From NCBI GenBank assembly GCA_021777055.1, contig JAIQZO010000114.1:1-64000 (forward strand): a stretch of DNA of 64,000 bases. The letters run 5' to 3'. The stretch comes from Candidatus Anammoxibacter sp. Its GTDB lineage: Bacteria > Planctomycetota > Brocadiia > Brocadiales > Anammoxibacteraceae. The notes beneath the pieces are model-generated. The model ran no database searches, was not told where the DNA came from, and was given only the letters and a program-made list of their open reading frames with translations. This document shows, piece after piece, positions 53,042-62,916 of this stretch. Position numbers and translations under genes: made by a program. Each line of letters opens with the position of its first letter. The first letter of the stretch is position 1.

Positions 53042-53490
53042 ATCAGAGGCTTATTAAGATTACCCAACAGATTGCAGATGCACCTCCAATCCACATAAAC
53101 AAAGTTTGTGACGATTGGCGCAAGGTCAAAGCAGCATACCGTTTTCGCAAAATGGCAACGTAAATCATCAAGACATTATAGTAGTTTATGCACAGACAAC
53201 AAAGGACCGAGCTAAGTGCGAAAAGACTATCTTCACAATTCAAGCACACTCATATCATTGCAATGAATAAACATGGTTTAATGGTTCAAATACTAGCTGG
53301 CTTAACTACCTATCTGTTGATTTCTATCTATTGCCACAACAATTTTGATGAAAAGGTATCAATCAAACTCGTTAGAGAATTAAGAATCAAAATCGTAAAC
53401 GAATTGCAACAGCCTAATTCCAATACTTTGCCAACAGAAAACAGTACTTCTGATGATCAGAAAGTTAATTATGTATACGCAAATACCTAA
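53042..53490 (+). pseudogene. IS4-type transposase relic
   Basis: Read on the plus strand from 53045, RLIKITQQIADAPPIHIN and KVCDDWRKVKAAYRF match the Tnp_DNA_bind N-terminal domain of IS4-superfamily transposases. A frame change follows (HQDIIVVYAQTTKD, like the DDE first-motif region). Then HTHIIAMNKHGLMVQILAGLTTYLLISIY matches the C-terminal helix of DDE_Tnp_1 proteins. Most of the catalytic core between is missing. It is a non-functional relic with stops and a large internal deletion. No terminal inverted repeats were defined. Confidence 0.7.
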
Positions 53491-53509
53491 CCGGGCGATA
53501 CTGGATTTT

Positions 53510-54976
53510 TCATTTCTTGTCGTTGTTCAATTGATTTATAGTTTTGATTCTTGCCTCAAGTGCGTAAAGTCTCTGGAGTACGAGTTCGTTTTGGGCTTCT
53601 TTTTTACTCAACCGCTTATGCATTTGCTCTATATATATATGTGCTTTTTCAAGTTCTTCTAAAACTCCCATCATTTTCTCGCTTACATTGATAACCGCAT
53701 CACCATCTTCATTATGAACTCCAGGTCCCACAGAGCTAAGATATTTGTTCTTCCACATAAAAGCAGCATGTTCTTCAATAGACTCCAATTTGTAATCGTT
53801 TTCAAAAACATAATCAGGGTGCACTTGACCACTTACTGTCGTAGAAATGGCCCCATTGACATTTAAACCGGTTGAATCAAATGTGGCAAATATAACACTG
53901 CCTACACCGGCAAGTTTGAACTCATCATCACCAAATATAATTTGGGATTGTGGGGTATCGCTAGAGTCAACTCCAAGCACCCTACGATTGTCTGAATTAG
54001 ATTTAATTCTCAACTGAACGGGATCGTTACTCGAGCTTTCCGTGTAACACTTGACTACACCAGAACGGCTAATATGAAAGGGACCATCAGGGGAATCAGT
54101 TCCAAAACCAACATCACCATTATCACTCGCGACGAAAAGACTGGTCGTGCTACCTGTCGCCAAAACATGTAAAGTAGATGTCCCCGTGGCTTCAGGGCCA
54201 ATTAAGGCATTACCATCTATATGTAACATTGCAAGGGGCTCAAAACCATTTGCAATTCCAATACCTACGTTGCCAACACTACTAATTAAAAAAGCATGAT
54301 CATTTGCATCAGAAGGATCCGCAACATCGAAGATTCCATCTGGGGTCGCCGTTCCAAGACCAACATCACCGTCTGCCGCGATGTAAAGGCTATTAGTCGG
54401 AGCATTAGGTACGATCTTAAATGGAAGCTTGCTTCCATTAGTTACATCACGAACAAAAAAATTTGCCTCATTGCCTGCAACATCCCATATTTGCGGTGAA
54501 AATCCAGAACTTCCATCTTGTTCTAGCCTTAATGTTGGGGAATTTCCTTCTTTATTATGAATGTTTACTAATGGAGTGTTAGTATTAATACCAATTCGTC
54601 CACCATCATCAACATAGAGTGAATTTGATGGTGCGCTTGCCTCTATTGTAAAAGGAATTGTATTGGCATCAAGGTCCTCAATTGAAAATTTGTTTGCACC
54701 GCCGTTTGCGCTTTCATTAACAGTTATTTGCCAGTCTCTTGAGGGAAAGCTTGAAGAGCTACTCGTGTCCATAAATCTTATGCGCAGATTATTTTCTTTT
54801 AAACGCAATGTATCAAAGTTAAAATTTTCACCACTGTTGCAGTCAACACCCAAACACTCACTTCCGACGACAATCAGATCATCTTGTATTTTCTGATCCG
54901 CCATTGCATCTGTCGCAAAGAGAGCTCCAACCACTACAATTACCACATTAAAAAAAGATAATCTCTTTTTCTTCAT
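53510..54976 (-). CDS. Secreted tail-fibre-like protein with C-terminal coiled coil
   Basis: 488 residues. A signal peptide (FFNVVIVVVGALFATDAMA) precedes beta-strand repeats of the type GDVGLGTATPDGIFDV and NVGIGIANGFEPLAMLHIDG, found in phage tail fibres and bacterial surface trimer proteins. The C-terminal region HPDYVFENDYKLESIEEHAAFMW, then a coiled coil of about 60 residues (MMGVLEELEKAHIYIEQM), resembles the intramolecular-chaperone-type tail of such proteins. It overlaps the upstream gene at 54973-54976 (ATGA). The protein at 62903-63838 has similar repeats. Role: probably a trimeric surface fibre; inference. Confidence 0.75.
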   Translation of the reverse strand: MKKKRLSFFNVVIVVVGALFATDAMADQKIQDDLIVVGSECLGVDCNSGENFNFDTLRLKENNLRIRFMDTSSSSSFPSRDWQITVNESANGGANKFSIEDLDANTIPFTIEASAPSNSLYVDDGGRIGINTNTPLVNIHNKEGNSPTLRLEQDGSSGFSPQIWDVAGNEANFFVRDVTNGSKLPFKIVPNAPTNSLYIAADGDVGLGTATPDGIFDVADPSDANDHAFLISSVGNVGIGIANGFEPLAMLHIDGNALIGPEATGTSTLHVLATGSTTSLFVASDNGDVGFGTDSPDGPFHISRSGVVKCYTESSSNDPVQLRIKSNSDNRRVLGVDSSDTPQSQIIFGDDEFKLAGVGSVIFATFDSTGLNVNGAISTTVSGQVHPDYVFENDYKLESIEEHAAFMWKNKYLSSVGPGVHNEDGDAVINVSEKMMGVLEELEKAHIYIEQMHKRLSKKEAQNELVLQRLYALEARIKTINQLNNDKK

Positions 54977-55431
54977 TTTTGAGCCCTCCTGTTTTCTTTA
55001 ATCATACCAAGATCAAGAGCCACTTGACCGTCAATAATTCTAAAGGTACCGCTTTGACGCACACCTTTATTGATATATGTCCGATTATTTTCTCCCCTGC
55101 CATTATCCAATTTGTCCCGCACTTCCAAAAGTTCATCTGTCGCTGCACTAATTTGGTAGTTATAGATTCCATCCACTACCCTGCCAAATTGTTCTAAATC
55201 TATATAAGGAAAAGCTGACTCAGAGAAAACTTGTGCGTTAAACCCATCTGGACCAGAGATTGATAACGTAATATTCTTTAAAATACGATTTTGTTGAAAA
55301 CTTACCCTAGTACCAAAAATCTGTTCGGTTGCAATAGGTTTTATTAACCCTTCCCCATTTACATGAAAAGAGACGCTAGATAAGCCTATAAAAAAGCTCG
55401 CAGTAGCAATTATTAACAGTTTCTTTAGCAT
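54973..55431 (-). CDS. Exported protein of unknown function paired with the fibre-like protein
   Basis: 152 residues from ATG at 55431 (AAGGGGAAG upstream); the longer frame from 55545 starts with an implausible non-signal sequence. A signal peptide LLIIATASFFIGLSSVSF is followed by a beta-rich region with TRVSFQQNRILKNITLSISGPDG, FGRVVDGIYNYQISA and GTFRIIDGQVALDLGMI. No family recognised. It lies directly before the fibre-like gene with a 4-bp overlap, so it probably functions with it. Confidence 0.7.
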   Translation of the reverse strand: MLKKLLIIATASFFIGLSSVSFHVNGEGLIKPIATEQIFGTRVSFQQNRILKNITLSISGPDGFNAQVFSESAFPYIDLEQFGRVVDGIYNYQISAATDELLEVRDKLDNGRGENNRTYINKGVRQSGTFRIIDGQVALDLGMIKENRRAQK

Positions 55432-55545
55432 AATACAGCTTCCCCTTTCTAAACAAGCTAAGATTATAAGTTTGACACAAGCCTTATTTTCAGAGTCTTT
55501 TTGTTGAAATATAACAGTTTTGGTCTTCCCTCTTTTGGATAACAT

Positions 55546-56088
55546 AAATCTGTTTCTCGTCCTAAAAAATTTTTCCTATTTGAACACGACCAAAATAAGC
55601 TGTCATAATAAATGTTGAAAATAACGAATATAGTATTCCATTAAAATATGGAGAATTACTTTTTTTAAAATTAATCCTAGGACTCAGAGATAGAGATACC
55701 TAGATTTCTTTGACCAGAGATATCATCTTTATTTTGTCGACATTTTTTTAGAATGCTAAACTAATATTATAACATGTTGGTGCAAAAAAACACCAAGCAG
55801 ACCTTTAAGTTCTATAATAACCGTAGCTTAACAAATAATTTGGATAAAGCGTGTGCGGATGTGTCCGTCCGCCGCAACTTCGATGATAACAGATCGTTTG
55901 CTGCATTTTTGCATTTTATTTGAAGCTTTTAAGTGGTAGTCAATTTTGAACATAACATTTAATTCTCAAAAGATTAAAATCTGTATACGGAAAAGCAGGT
56001 ATTTACGGCTGGAATTCGTTTGCCGTAGTGGGGAGAACTTCCGCTAAATATAGACCTGAATAGGCCAAGTTATTTACACGCAAGCCAT
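55546..56088. other. Intergenic region, no gene seen
   Basis: AT-rich sequence. A short block near 56052-56085 (AATAGGCCAAGTTATTTACACG) resembles 62569-62601 in the region before another secreted protein gene. It may be a shared regulatory or repeat remnant. Confidence 0.35.
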
Positions 56089-57234
56089 TTATTCGCTTCC
56101 GTTATTTCTTAAATTATCTAATTGGTTCAGGTCGTTATATAAAGCATTCACAGAAGGCCTAATAACAACCCTAACTTTACGCTCAAGATTGCCAGCTGTG
56201 ATACTTAAAACTGCTATACCCGGCTCACTATCCAATGTGCTTATCTTCAATGTGGCAAGACCTTCTTTGTTTGTAGTAACAGTATCTTCAAACTCAATCT
56301 TTTCACACCCGCGGATACAATTTATCTTTAAATCTGTCACACACGCTTTCCTTCTGCCCTTCCACACATGGATTCTAATAATTCTATCACGAATTGGTTT
56401 CATAATCAAAAGACGTGTGGAAACCCTGATACGGCTTGGTATACCACCTCCTTCACATTCCTCAACCTCCGGTGTTGAACCGGGTACTGGCGTCGGACTT
56501 GAATCAGGTGTTGGCGTTGGTTCCTCTCCATTTGTCAACAAGGCAATATCATGATCTGTTTTATTAAATGCAGATATTAATACAATATCTCTCTTTTTCG
56601 CAAAGCCACCTTTCTCCGCAAATAAATCATATTCGCCAGACGGGGCAGCTATAAAAAAGGTTCCATCTCTATCCGTAACATCAGTTGCAATTTCATCAGC
56701 TTTATTTTTTAGGGTTACCAAGGCCCCCTGTATACGTAGTTCAGTTGTTTCGCTAACTACAACTCCAGATAGAAATCCAAAACTATCTTTACTTTCTTTG
56801 AATATAGCGGCTTGCGCACCTGCTCTTTTAGTGGAAATATTTGCATTGTTTTCCAAAAGGATGGGAGATAATTCAAAATCAAAGGTTGATATCTCGTTTG
56901 TCAGAATAGTAATTTCCTGTAAACTCTCCTTAAAACCCGTTTTTGAAACAATAAGATCATAATCACCTACAGGGGCTATTATTGTAAATTGGCCCTCCTC
57001 TGATGATAAAACGCTGGAAACAACCTCATTTTCACGCTTTAATTCAACACTTGCCCCTGATATCTCCTTACCGTTTGTACTATGAGTAATAAGACCATTA
57101 ATAGTTCCGGTTAAAGAGCTTTGAGCGTTAACAGGCTGAAAGAAGGCGCCATCAGCTATTATTATGCTTATATACGTAATCAGAAGAAAAAAAACCATTC
57201 CAATCTTAAATCTATTTTTCTTTGGATCGTTCAT
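56089..57234 (-). CDS. Secreted protein with two carboxypeptidase-regulatory repeats, Pro-Thr linker and Ig-like domain
   Basis: 381 residues. A signal peptide (FFLLITYISIIIADGAFF) precedes two repeats, GTINGLITHSTNGKEISGASV and FGFLSGVVVSETTELRIQGALV, each a beta-sandwich of the CarboxypepD_reg type. A linker EEPTPTPDSSPTPVPGSTP joins an all-beta domain with two Cys (CVTDLKINCIRGCEKIEFED) and a LATLKISTLDSEPGIAVLSI pattern like bacterial Ig-like invasin domains. The C-terminus is a short tail. Architecture parallels the 1,608-residue protein downstream. Probable cell-surface protein; function unknown. Confidence 0.78.
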   Translation of the reverse strand: MNDPKKNRFKIGMVFFLLITYISIIIADGAFFQPVNAQSSLTGTINGLITHSTNGKEISGASVELKRENEVVSSVLSSEEGQFTIIAPVGDYDLIVSKTGFKESLQEITILTNEISTFDFELSPILLENNANISTKRAGAQAAIFKESKDSFGFLSGVVVSETTELRIQGALVTLKNKADEIATDVTDRDGTFFIAAPSGEYDLFAEKGGFAKKRDIVLISAFNKTDHDIALLTNGEEPTPTPDSSPTPVPGSTPEVEECEGGGIPSRIRVSTRLLIMKPIRDRIIRIHVWKGRRKACVTDLKINCIRGCEKIEFEDTVTTNKEGLATLKISTLDSEPGIAVLSITAGNLERKVRVVIRPSVNALYNDLNQLDNLRNNGSE

Positions 57235-57311
57235 TTATACAACCTTTTATTTAATATGCTCTATAGTACGTACCTTACTATGGATGTAGTTTACACTTAA
57301 ACAACATCCGC

Positions 57312-60300
57312 TTACTTGTCTGTTAGACTAAAATTAATTCCACTCCTATCTTCACCATCCAAAATAATATCTTTTGCCTTTTCAAAGTTTCCCGTACCGT
57401 TGAAGAAGCTCTGCTTAAACCTCAGACTATCCCCAGCCCATATACGATACGTACCGTTAGGCAGGCAAATGGAATAGTTACCGTTAAAGTCTGTGCTTCC
57501 ACTGCCGGCAAGCTGTCCGTTATCTGATCTAAAGGCCCGAACTTTTATACCCACCGCCGCAGTTAAGCCATTATCAACAAGTACTCTTCCATTGATGCAT
57601 ACCCCTTGTTCTAATACAAAATCAGCAGATTCCTCTTTTCCTGAAGATATATTAATAACGTCCGCAAATGAAAAGAAACCTCTATTGTCATAATATTCCA
57701 GTAAGTATTTCGCTTTGTTATCTGTGTGAGCTGCACTTAGTCTATAGTTACCTGGCGGCAGAGAGATACTGTAGTTTCCTTCCTTATCTGTGAAATTAAA
57801 GCCTGCCAAGTTTGCCTTCTCAAAACCCGTATTACCATTTGAACCAGATCTAAATGCGTTGACTTCTATCCCGTCAAGGGGTATGTTATTAATGTCAGTT
57901 ATCTTACCTTTAATAACGCCTCGGCCTTTAGACAATATAATGTTAGAGATGGCAAGTTCGCCCTTTTCAGTAACTTCTATGGGTGTCGCAACATCCATAT
58001 CAATAAAATCGCTACCATTGGGAGCCATATAGTTGATACGATAGCTACCTATAAAAAGATTAACGGAATACAGGCCATTACTGTCAGTAAAAGAGCTGTT
58101 TATCCAGACATCTGTATCAAAATTAAAAAGATCCACCTTTACACCAGGTATTCCCTTTCCATTTTCATCTGTAACAAGACCCTTTATAACAGATTCATTG
58201 CGTAGCCTGAAATTAGCATTTGCGTTTACATCACTCTTTACCACTACAGGCTTAGCTAGCCCCAAAACAGTAGCATTATCAAAAAATTGGTCAACGTACT
58301 TTGTGCCTGCCGCATTTGTCCTGAGTGTATAAACTCCAACAGGCACGTTGATAATGTAATTCCCTGCCCCATTTGTAACACTACTCCAAAGCCACGCACC
58401 TGACTCGAAATCATATATTTCCACGTTGATTCCGGGAATAGGCATTTCGTTATCATTGTCAATTATTCTGCCAGCCACAAATCCACCCTCCAAGAATTCA
58501 ACGTCAATGTTATTACCTTCTTCACTACCTATAGTTATCCTGTCAGCGCTATCCCAATTAAAGCGCCCATTATAATATGTGGTTGCCAGACCAGATTCCT
58601 GTAATGGGATTATATTAATGCGGTATACTCCTGCAGACAACCCGTTTATGGAAAATGTTCCTTCATTATCTGTGTATGCTGACCCTGACCATACTCCTGA
58701 ATCAAAACCATATATGTTTACCCGAATGTCTGGCATAGGCTTACCAGAAGTGTCTCTCACCACACCTTTTAACGAGAAGCCCTCTTCAAGTATTATATCA
58801 TTAAGCTTAATCTCTTCGTTTAATATGGCTTCTACTACATTTGCTTCATTCCAATTTTTAACATTATTGTAAAACTCACTTCCAATTCGATTTTGTCCAC
58901 TTAATGGCAGAATAAAGAGCCTGTAACGTCCTGGTGGAACGGGAAGTGTGAAACTTCCGTCTTTATCACTAAGAGTATCCGCAACCTGAAGTGCGGAATC
59001 ATAGTCAAATACCTGTATTCCAATATTTCCTATGCCGCTTTCATTACTGTCCTTAATTTTTCCGGTAATCCGCGCAACCGTTACTTCTAACGTAAAGTTT
59101 ATATCTTTCACAGACTGAGTATCTATTATTGTAATCGGAGAGGCCTTATCCCAGCCGTTTTTATTGTTAAACACAACTGCACTGAAGTCGGGATTGTTCT
59201 GGCCAGCAACTGCCCTGTATTTTCCCGGTAAAACAGATACCTTGTACCGACCATTTAAATCAGTTACACCAGAGTTGATCCAGCCATCAGTTTCAAAGTC
59301 AAATATACTTATCTTTATATTTTTTAGAGGACGATTATTACTATCCTTTACCATGCCAGAGATTGAGCTTCCCGACAACAAATTAAAATCTATATTTGAT
59401 GGAACTTCACCGCTATCAACAGTGACTAACTTAGCGCTGTTCCAACTTTTTCTTCCACTGTAATATTGGGATGCAAACCTGCCACTAATGTCAACGGCCC
59501 TTACTTTGTACTCTCCCGAAAACACAGTAATTGAATATTCCCCAGAATTGTTTGTGTCCACGGAACCTATTGATTGTCCTGTATTTGCATCATAAACTTC
59601 AATGGTTATTGCGTTAATAGGTTCGCTCGTATCCGTGTCCACCACCAAACCGGAAATAGGAATTCCAGCCAAAAGATCAAAATCAACGTTTGACATATCC
59701 TGTCCGTTCTCAGCAAAAACAGTATTTGCAAGTGAAGCTGATGTCGATTCGTTAAAGAATTGCATCACAAAATTACCAGCAGGATCAGAGGCCCTTACTC
59801 TGTACTTTCCAGTTGGCACCATTTCCGCAGTGTATATACCATTAACAGTTGTCGCGCTGCTTATCCATCTGTTATTGTCAAAGTCGAATATATCTATATT
59901 TGTCCCGCTTAGAAGCTTACCGTCAGATTTAACTGTTCCAGAAATAGAACCTCCACTATCCAGTTCTATATTTATCTCTGAAACACTCTCCCCAACATCA
60001 ACTGTAACAGGGGCCCCAGTACTTTCATTATTACCACTGAAAAACTCCTTAGAAAATCCCTGTTCAGTTCCATCCGCTTCAACTAAGTAGACTCCATCAA
60101 ATACCGCGACCTCATAGTTGCCAATATTATCCGTCTCAGCCAGATTTATCCACGTACCAGAGTTGAAGTCAAAGATATTGATTAATATTCCACCTAAACC
60201 AACAGAACCGTTTTTAACACTTCCTGTAATTAAACTCGTTTGGCCAATTGTAAGATCCACATCAAGAGTATCAGTATCTTCCATAACTACTACCGGAACC

Positions 60301-62138
60301 GCATTTTGCCAGTCTGAGTTTTCAAAGAACACAGGTACAAAATCTGTATCAGCGGTGTCTACACCAACTTTCCATTCTCCTTCTTGCACTGATATAGAAT
60401 ATTTTCCTTCGGCATTGGTAACATCTGACCCTCCCCAAAACCCTGACTCAAACTCAAACGCATCCACAACCATTCCAGTAACAGGGACATCAGAGGTATC
60501 TTTGACTATTCCCCTTATAAAACTGCGATGAGACAAATTGAAATTAAGTTCAACGTCAACGTTATCCACAACAACGTTCTTTGATGATTCCTTAAAATTT
60601 GATCCTACAACATCAAGAGATACATTATAATTACCTGGCAGCAAAAATATGGTGTATTCGCCATTAATATTTGACTTGCCAAAATTTATCAGGCGTTCAG
60701 TTTGTGAGTCAAACACATTAACAAACATTTCATCCAGCGGTTTACCTCCATCATCTGTAATTTCACCGAAGACCTTTTGAACTGGAACACCAAATTCTAT
60801 GGGTGCATCGTCAGGACTAATACTGCTCAAGTCCAGATTTGCCTGCAATAGTACTGTCGAGCCTAAAATATCGACAAAGATATCATACACACCCGGAGCA
60901 AGTACAATTTCAAAGTTACCATTATCATCTGTATTCGCATACTTAATAGAACCTTCACTTTCAGTATTTACGACTTTTAATATTGCATCTGAAATCAGAA
61001 AACCGCCCGGACCGGATAGCTTTCCTTTTACAACAACACCGGGCTTCAAAATAAAGTTAATATTCTCTGTTATTTCTCCCGGGAGCACTTCTATTACCAC
61101 GGCATCTGCAAATGTAAACGCATCCTCAAAAAACTTACCTATTAGATTGGTCCCGGAGGTATCAACACTTACCTTATACATCCCTGGTGCAAGAACTATT
61201 AGGTATTCGCCGTTTAAGTCAGTTACCGTTCCATTTCTAGATTCACCTGGACTATCCTCATTAAACGCGTCAACAAAGATATCTTCCAGAGGGGTATTTC
61301 CTTCATCTAGAACTCTGCCCTTTATCCCGGTATCTATGATGACCGGGGTATTAGTTGGTTGTAAGGTTGGCGAGCTTTGCGGTGTTACTGTTGCAGTAGG
61401 TGTAGCCACTGGTGTAGGTGTAGACATTGGTGTAGGTGTAGCCACTGGTGTTAGTGTTGCCACTGGTGTAGGTGTTTGTGTTGCCCCTGGTGCAAGTGTT
61501 GGTGTCGATTTCGGATTCGATTCTGATGAAGACGGATTAAACCAGTTTGTATTGTTACCAGAGTCAGAAGAATTTAATGGACGAAGCCTCTGCCCTCCTG
61601 ATGCGTTTGCATCTTTAACATTCAGAAACTCTAGAGACTGCATTCCGCCGTCCAGCAATACAAGGGCAAATTGACTCCCTGAAGAACTACTATGAAGGGA
61701 AAGCTCATTGCCATTTAATCCTTTTAATTCCAGAGAGTTTGTTATGGTCTGTTTACTATTAATATCGATTAATAACGACCCCGCATTGTCTCCGGATTTT
61801 GTTATCTTGGAAAGGTTAAAGAACGTTGATGTGCCGGTTATGGTTTGTTGGTTACCTACTCCGTTGAAACTTACTGTTCCACTGCCCGCGTCAAAAAATT
61901 CGCCTGTATCTGTCCAATTACCACCAACGGTTATGGTACCTGTGGGAACGGCAACAATTCCCGAAATGTTTAAATCATCATCTATATTAATGGTAGAACC
62001 GTTTACTGTCAATTTTGTGCTATTATCAACAGTAATTCCGGCACTATATATGTCACATGTACTTAAAACATATATACAAAAAAATAATACGCTTAATACA
62101 ATTCTTCGTGTGGATTTTTGTTTTGAATGTAAAGACAT
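57312..62138 (-). CDS. Giant secreted protein with 14 carboxypeptidase-regulatory-type repeats
   Basis: 1,608 residues. An N-terminal export signal is followed by a short beta-helical region (TITVGGNWTDTGEFFDAGSG, GNQQTITGTSTFFNLSKI), a Pro-Thr linker (about 205-265) and about 14 repeats of 85-90 residues from about 270 to the end. Each begins like ISGTVKSDGKLLSGTNIDIFD and continues TDNEGTYSISVPPGxYRV. These are CarboxypepD_reg/CNA-B-like beta-sandwich domains often seen in surface stalks and adhesins. The linker DNA itself is a tandem repeat (about 61380-61500, GTGTAGGTGTAG-type). No catalytic domain is visible. The protein at 56089-57234 is a short relative. I infer a long rod-like surface protein. 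Confidence 0.85.
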   Translation of the reverse strand: MSLHSKQKSTRRIVLSVLFFCIYVLSTCDIYSAGITVDNSTKLTVNGSTINIDDDLNISGIVAVPTGTITVGGNWTDTGEFFDAGSGTVSFNGVGNQQTITGTSTFFNLSKITKSGDNAGSLLIDINSKQTITNSLELKGLNGNELSLHSSSSGSQFALVLLDGGMQSLEFLNVKDANASGGQRLRPLNSSDSGNNTNWFNPSSSESNPKSTPTLAPGATQTPTPVATLTPVATPTPMSTPTPVATPTATVTPQSSPTLQPTNTPVIIDTGIKGRVLDEGNTPLEDIFVDAFNEDSPGESRNGTVTDLNGEYLIVLAPGMYKVSVDTSGTNLIGKFFEDAFTFADAVVIEVLPGEITENINFILKPGVVVKGKLSGPGGFLISDAILKVVNTESEGSIKYANTDDNGNFEIVLAPGVYDIFVDILGSTVLLQANLDLSSISPDDAPIEFGVPVQKVFGEITDDGGKPLDEMFVNVFDSQTERLINFGKSNINGEYTIFLLPGNYNVSLDVVGSNFKESSKNVVVDNVDVELNFNLSHRSFIRGIVKDTSDVPVTGMVVDAFEFESGFWGGSDVTNAEGKYSISVQEGEWKVGVDTADTDFVPVFFENSDWQNAVPVVVMEDTDTLDVDLTIGQTSLITGSVKNGSVGLGGILINIFDFNSGTWINLAETDNIGNYEVAVFDGVYLVEADGTEQGFSKEFFSGNNESTGAPVTVDVGESVSEINIELDSGGSISGTVKSDGKLLSGTNIDIFDFDNNRWISSATTVNGIYTAEMVPTGKYRVRASDPAGNFVMQFFNESTSASLANTVFAENGQDMSNVDFDLLAGIPISGLVVDTDTSEPINAITIEVYDANTGQSIGSVDTNNSGEYSITVFSGEYKVRAVDISGRFASQYYSGRKSWNSAKLVTVDSGEVPSNIDFNLLSGSSISGMVKDSNNRPLKNIKISIFDFETDGWINSGVTDLNGRYKVSVLPGKYRAVAGQNNPDFSAVVFNNKNGWDKASPITIIDTQSVKDINFTLEVTVARITGKIKDSNESGIGNIGIQVFDYDSALQVADTLSDKDGSFTLPVPPGRYRLFILPLSGQNRIGSEFYNNVKNWNEANVVEAILNEEIKLNDIILEEGFSLKGVVRDTSGKPMPDIRVNIYGFDSGVWSGSAYTDNEGTFSINGLSAGVYRINIIPLQESGLATTYYNGRFNWDSADRITIGSEEGNNIDVEFLEGGFVAGRIIDNDNEMPIPGINVEIYDFESGAWLWSSVTNGAGNYIINVPVGVYTLRTNAAGTKYVDQFFDNATVLGLAKPVVVKSDVNANANFRLRNESVIKGLVTDENGKGIPGVKVDLFNFDTDVWINSSFTDSNGLYSVNLFIGSYRINYMAPNGSDFIDMDVATPIEVTEKGELAISNIILSKGRGVIKGKITDINNIPLDGIEVNAFRSGSNGNTGFEKANLAGFNFTDKEGNYSISLPPGNYRLSAAHTDNKAKYLLEYYDNRGFFSFADVINISSGKEESADFVLEQGVCINGRVLVDNGLTAAVGIKVRAFRSDNGQLAGSGSTDFNGNYSICLPNGTYRIWAGDSLRFKQSFFNGTGNFEKAKDIILDGEDRSGINFSLTDK

Positions 62139-62870
62139 TAATACCTACTTAATTATATGACGGTTATTAAATAATTCTTTAAATTATAATTACTTGCGTT
62201 TATTCTGAAGTTCTACTTTTTCGGCTTATTACAGAATTTCACACAAATAAATGGGCCTAATTTTCAAGAGATTGTCCACTTCATGTACACTAAAAGAAAA
62301 GATATCTTTTTAAGTTAATGACAACTTGGAATTTCTTCCTAAAACACTAGAGAATTAAGACAAATAGGCATTATTATCAATGTGTTGAAATAATCAAAAA
62401 GGAATAACAGTAACTATCGGAACATTTAATTTGAGCTTTATCTTTATTTATTTTATCTTTTAGGATTCCATCTATCTTTATCTTCAAGCCCGCTTTGAAC
62501 GATATTCAACCTCCTAATCCTCAACACAGCTCTGGAGCTCCTCTGGTTCGATATAATCCAGGTGTAAAATCTAAGCCTGAATAGACTAAATTATTTCAAC
62601 GTTTATTATCTTTTAAAGATTGACAAAGCAAAAAAATGTTATTTTTTTAGCAAATGAGGTATTTGTAATAGATAGATGCACCTAATAGGTACCTTGGGCT
62701 CTCTCCCAGCAGAAATACTTAATTAGGAGACACAAATATAACCAAAATCTGAATTAAATAATGTTAAGTTAATGCCGAACAGGAAGTATAGATATTCTCT
62801 TCTATGCGTAAAATTGTAACTATACATAAATTTTTGAAATATTAATCAACTTTATATGTGGAGAACCGTA
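62139..62870. other. Divergent promoter region between two secreted-protein genes
   Basis: About 730 bp of AT-rich sequence with no gene. It must hold the promoters for the minus-strand 1,608-residue protein and the plus-strand fibre-like protein. A block near 62569-62601 resembles 56052-56085. No riboswitch was recognised. Confidence 0.4.
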
Positions 62871-62916
62871 ATGAAAAAAATTAATTTCTATGGAGAATGG
62901 TAATGAAAAAAATTAA
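62859..62916 (+). promoter_or_regulatory. Duplicated ribosome-site/start creating an 10-codon upstream frame
   Basis: TGGAGAACCGTAATGAAAAA (62859) is repeated as TGGAGAATGGTAATGAAAAA (62891), 32 bp apart. The first ATG (62871) opens a 10-residue frame, MKKINFYGEW, that ends TAA at 62901-62903. The TAA shares its last A with the ATG of the main gene (TAATG). The duplication places a complete ribosome site and start upstream, and the main gene can be reached by coupled re-initiation. Confidence 0.7.

Noticed and set aside
60799-61674. 291-codon plus-strand frame
   Set aside because: It is a shadow of the Pro-Thr linker and repeat region of the 1,608-residue protein. It has no ribosome site or recognisable domain.
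62160-62860. Riboswitch upstream of the fibre-like gene
   Set aside because: I looked for a c-di-GMP or other known aptamer and saw no matching conserved core.
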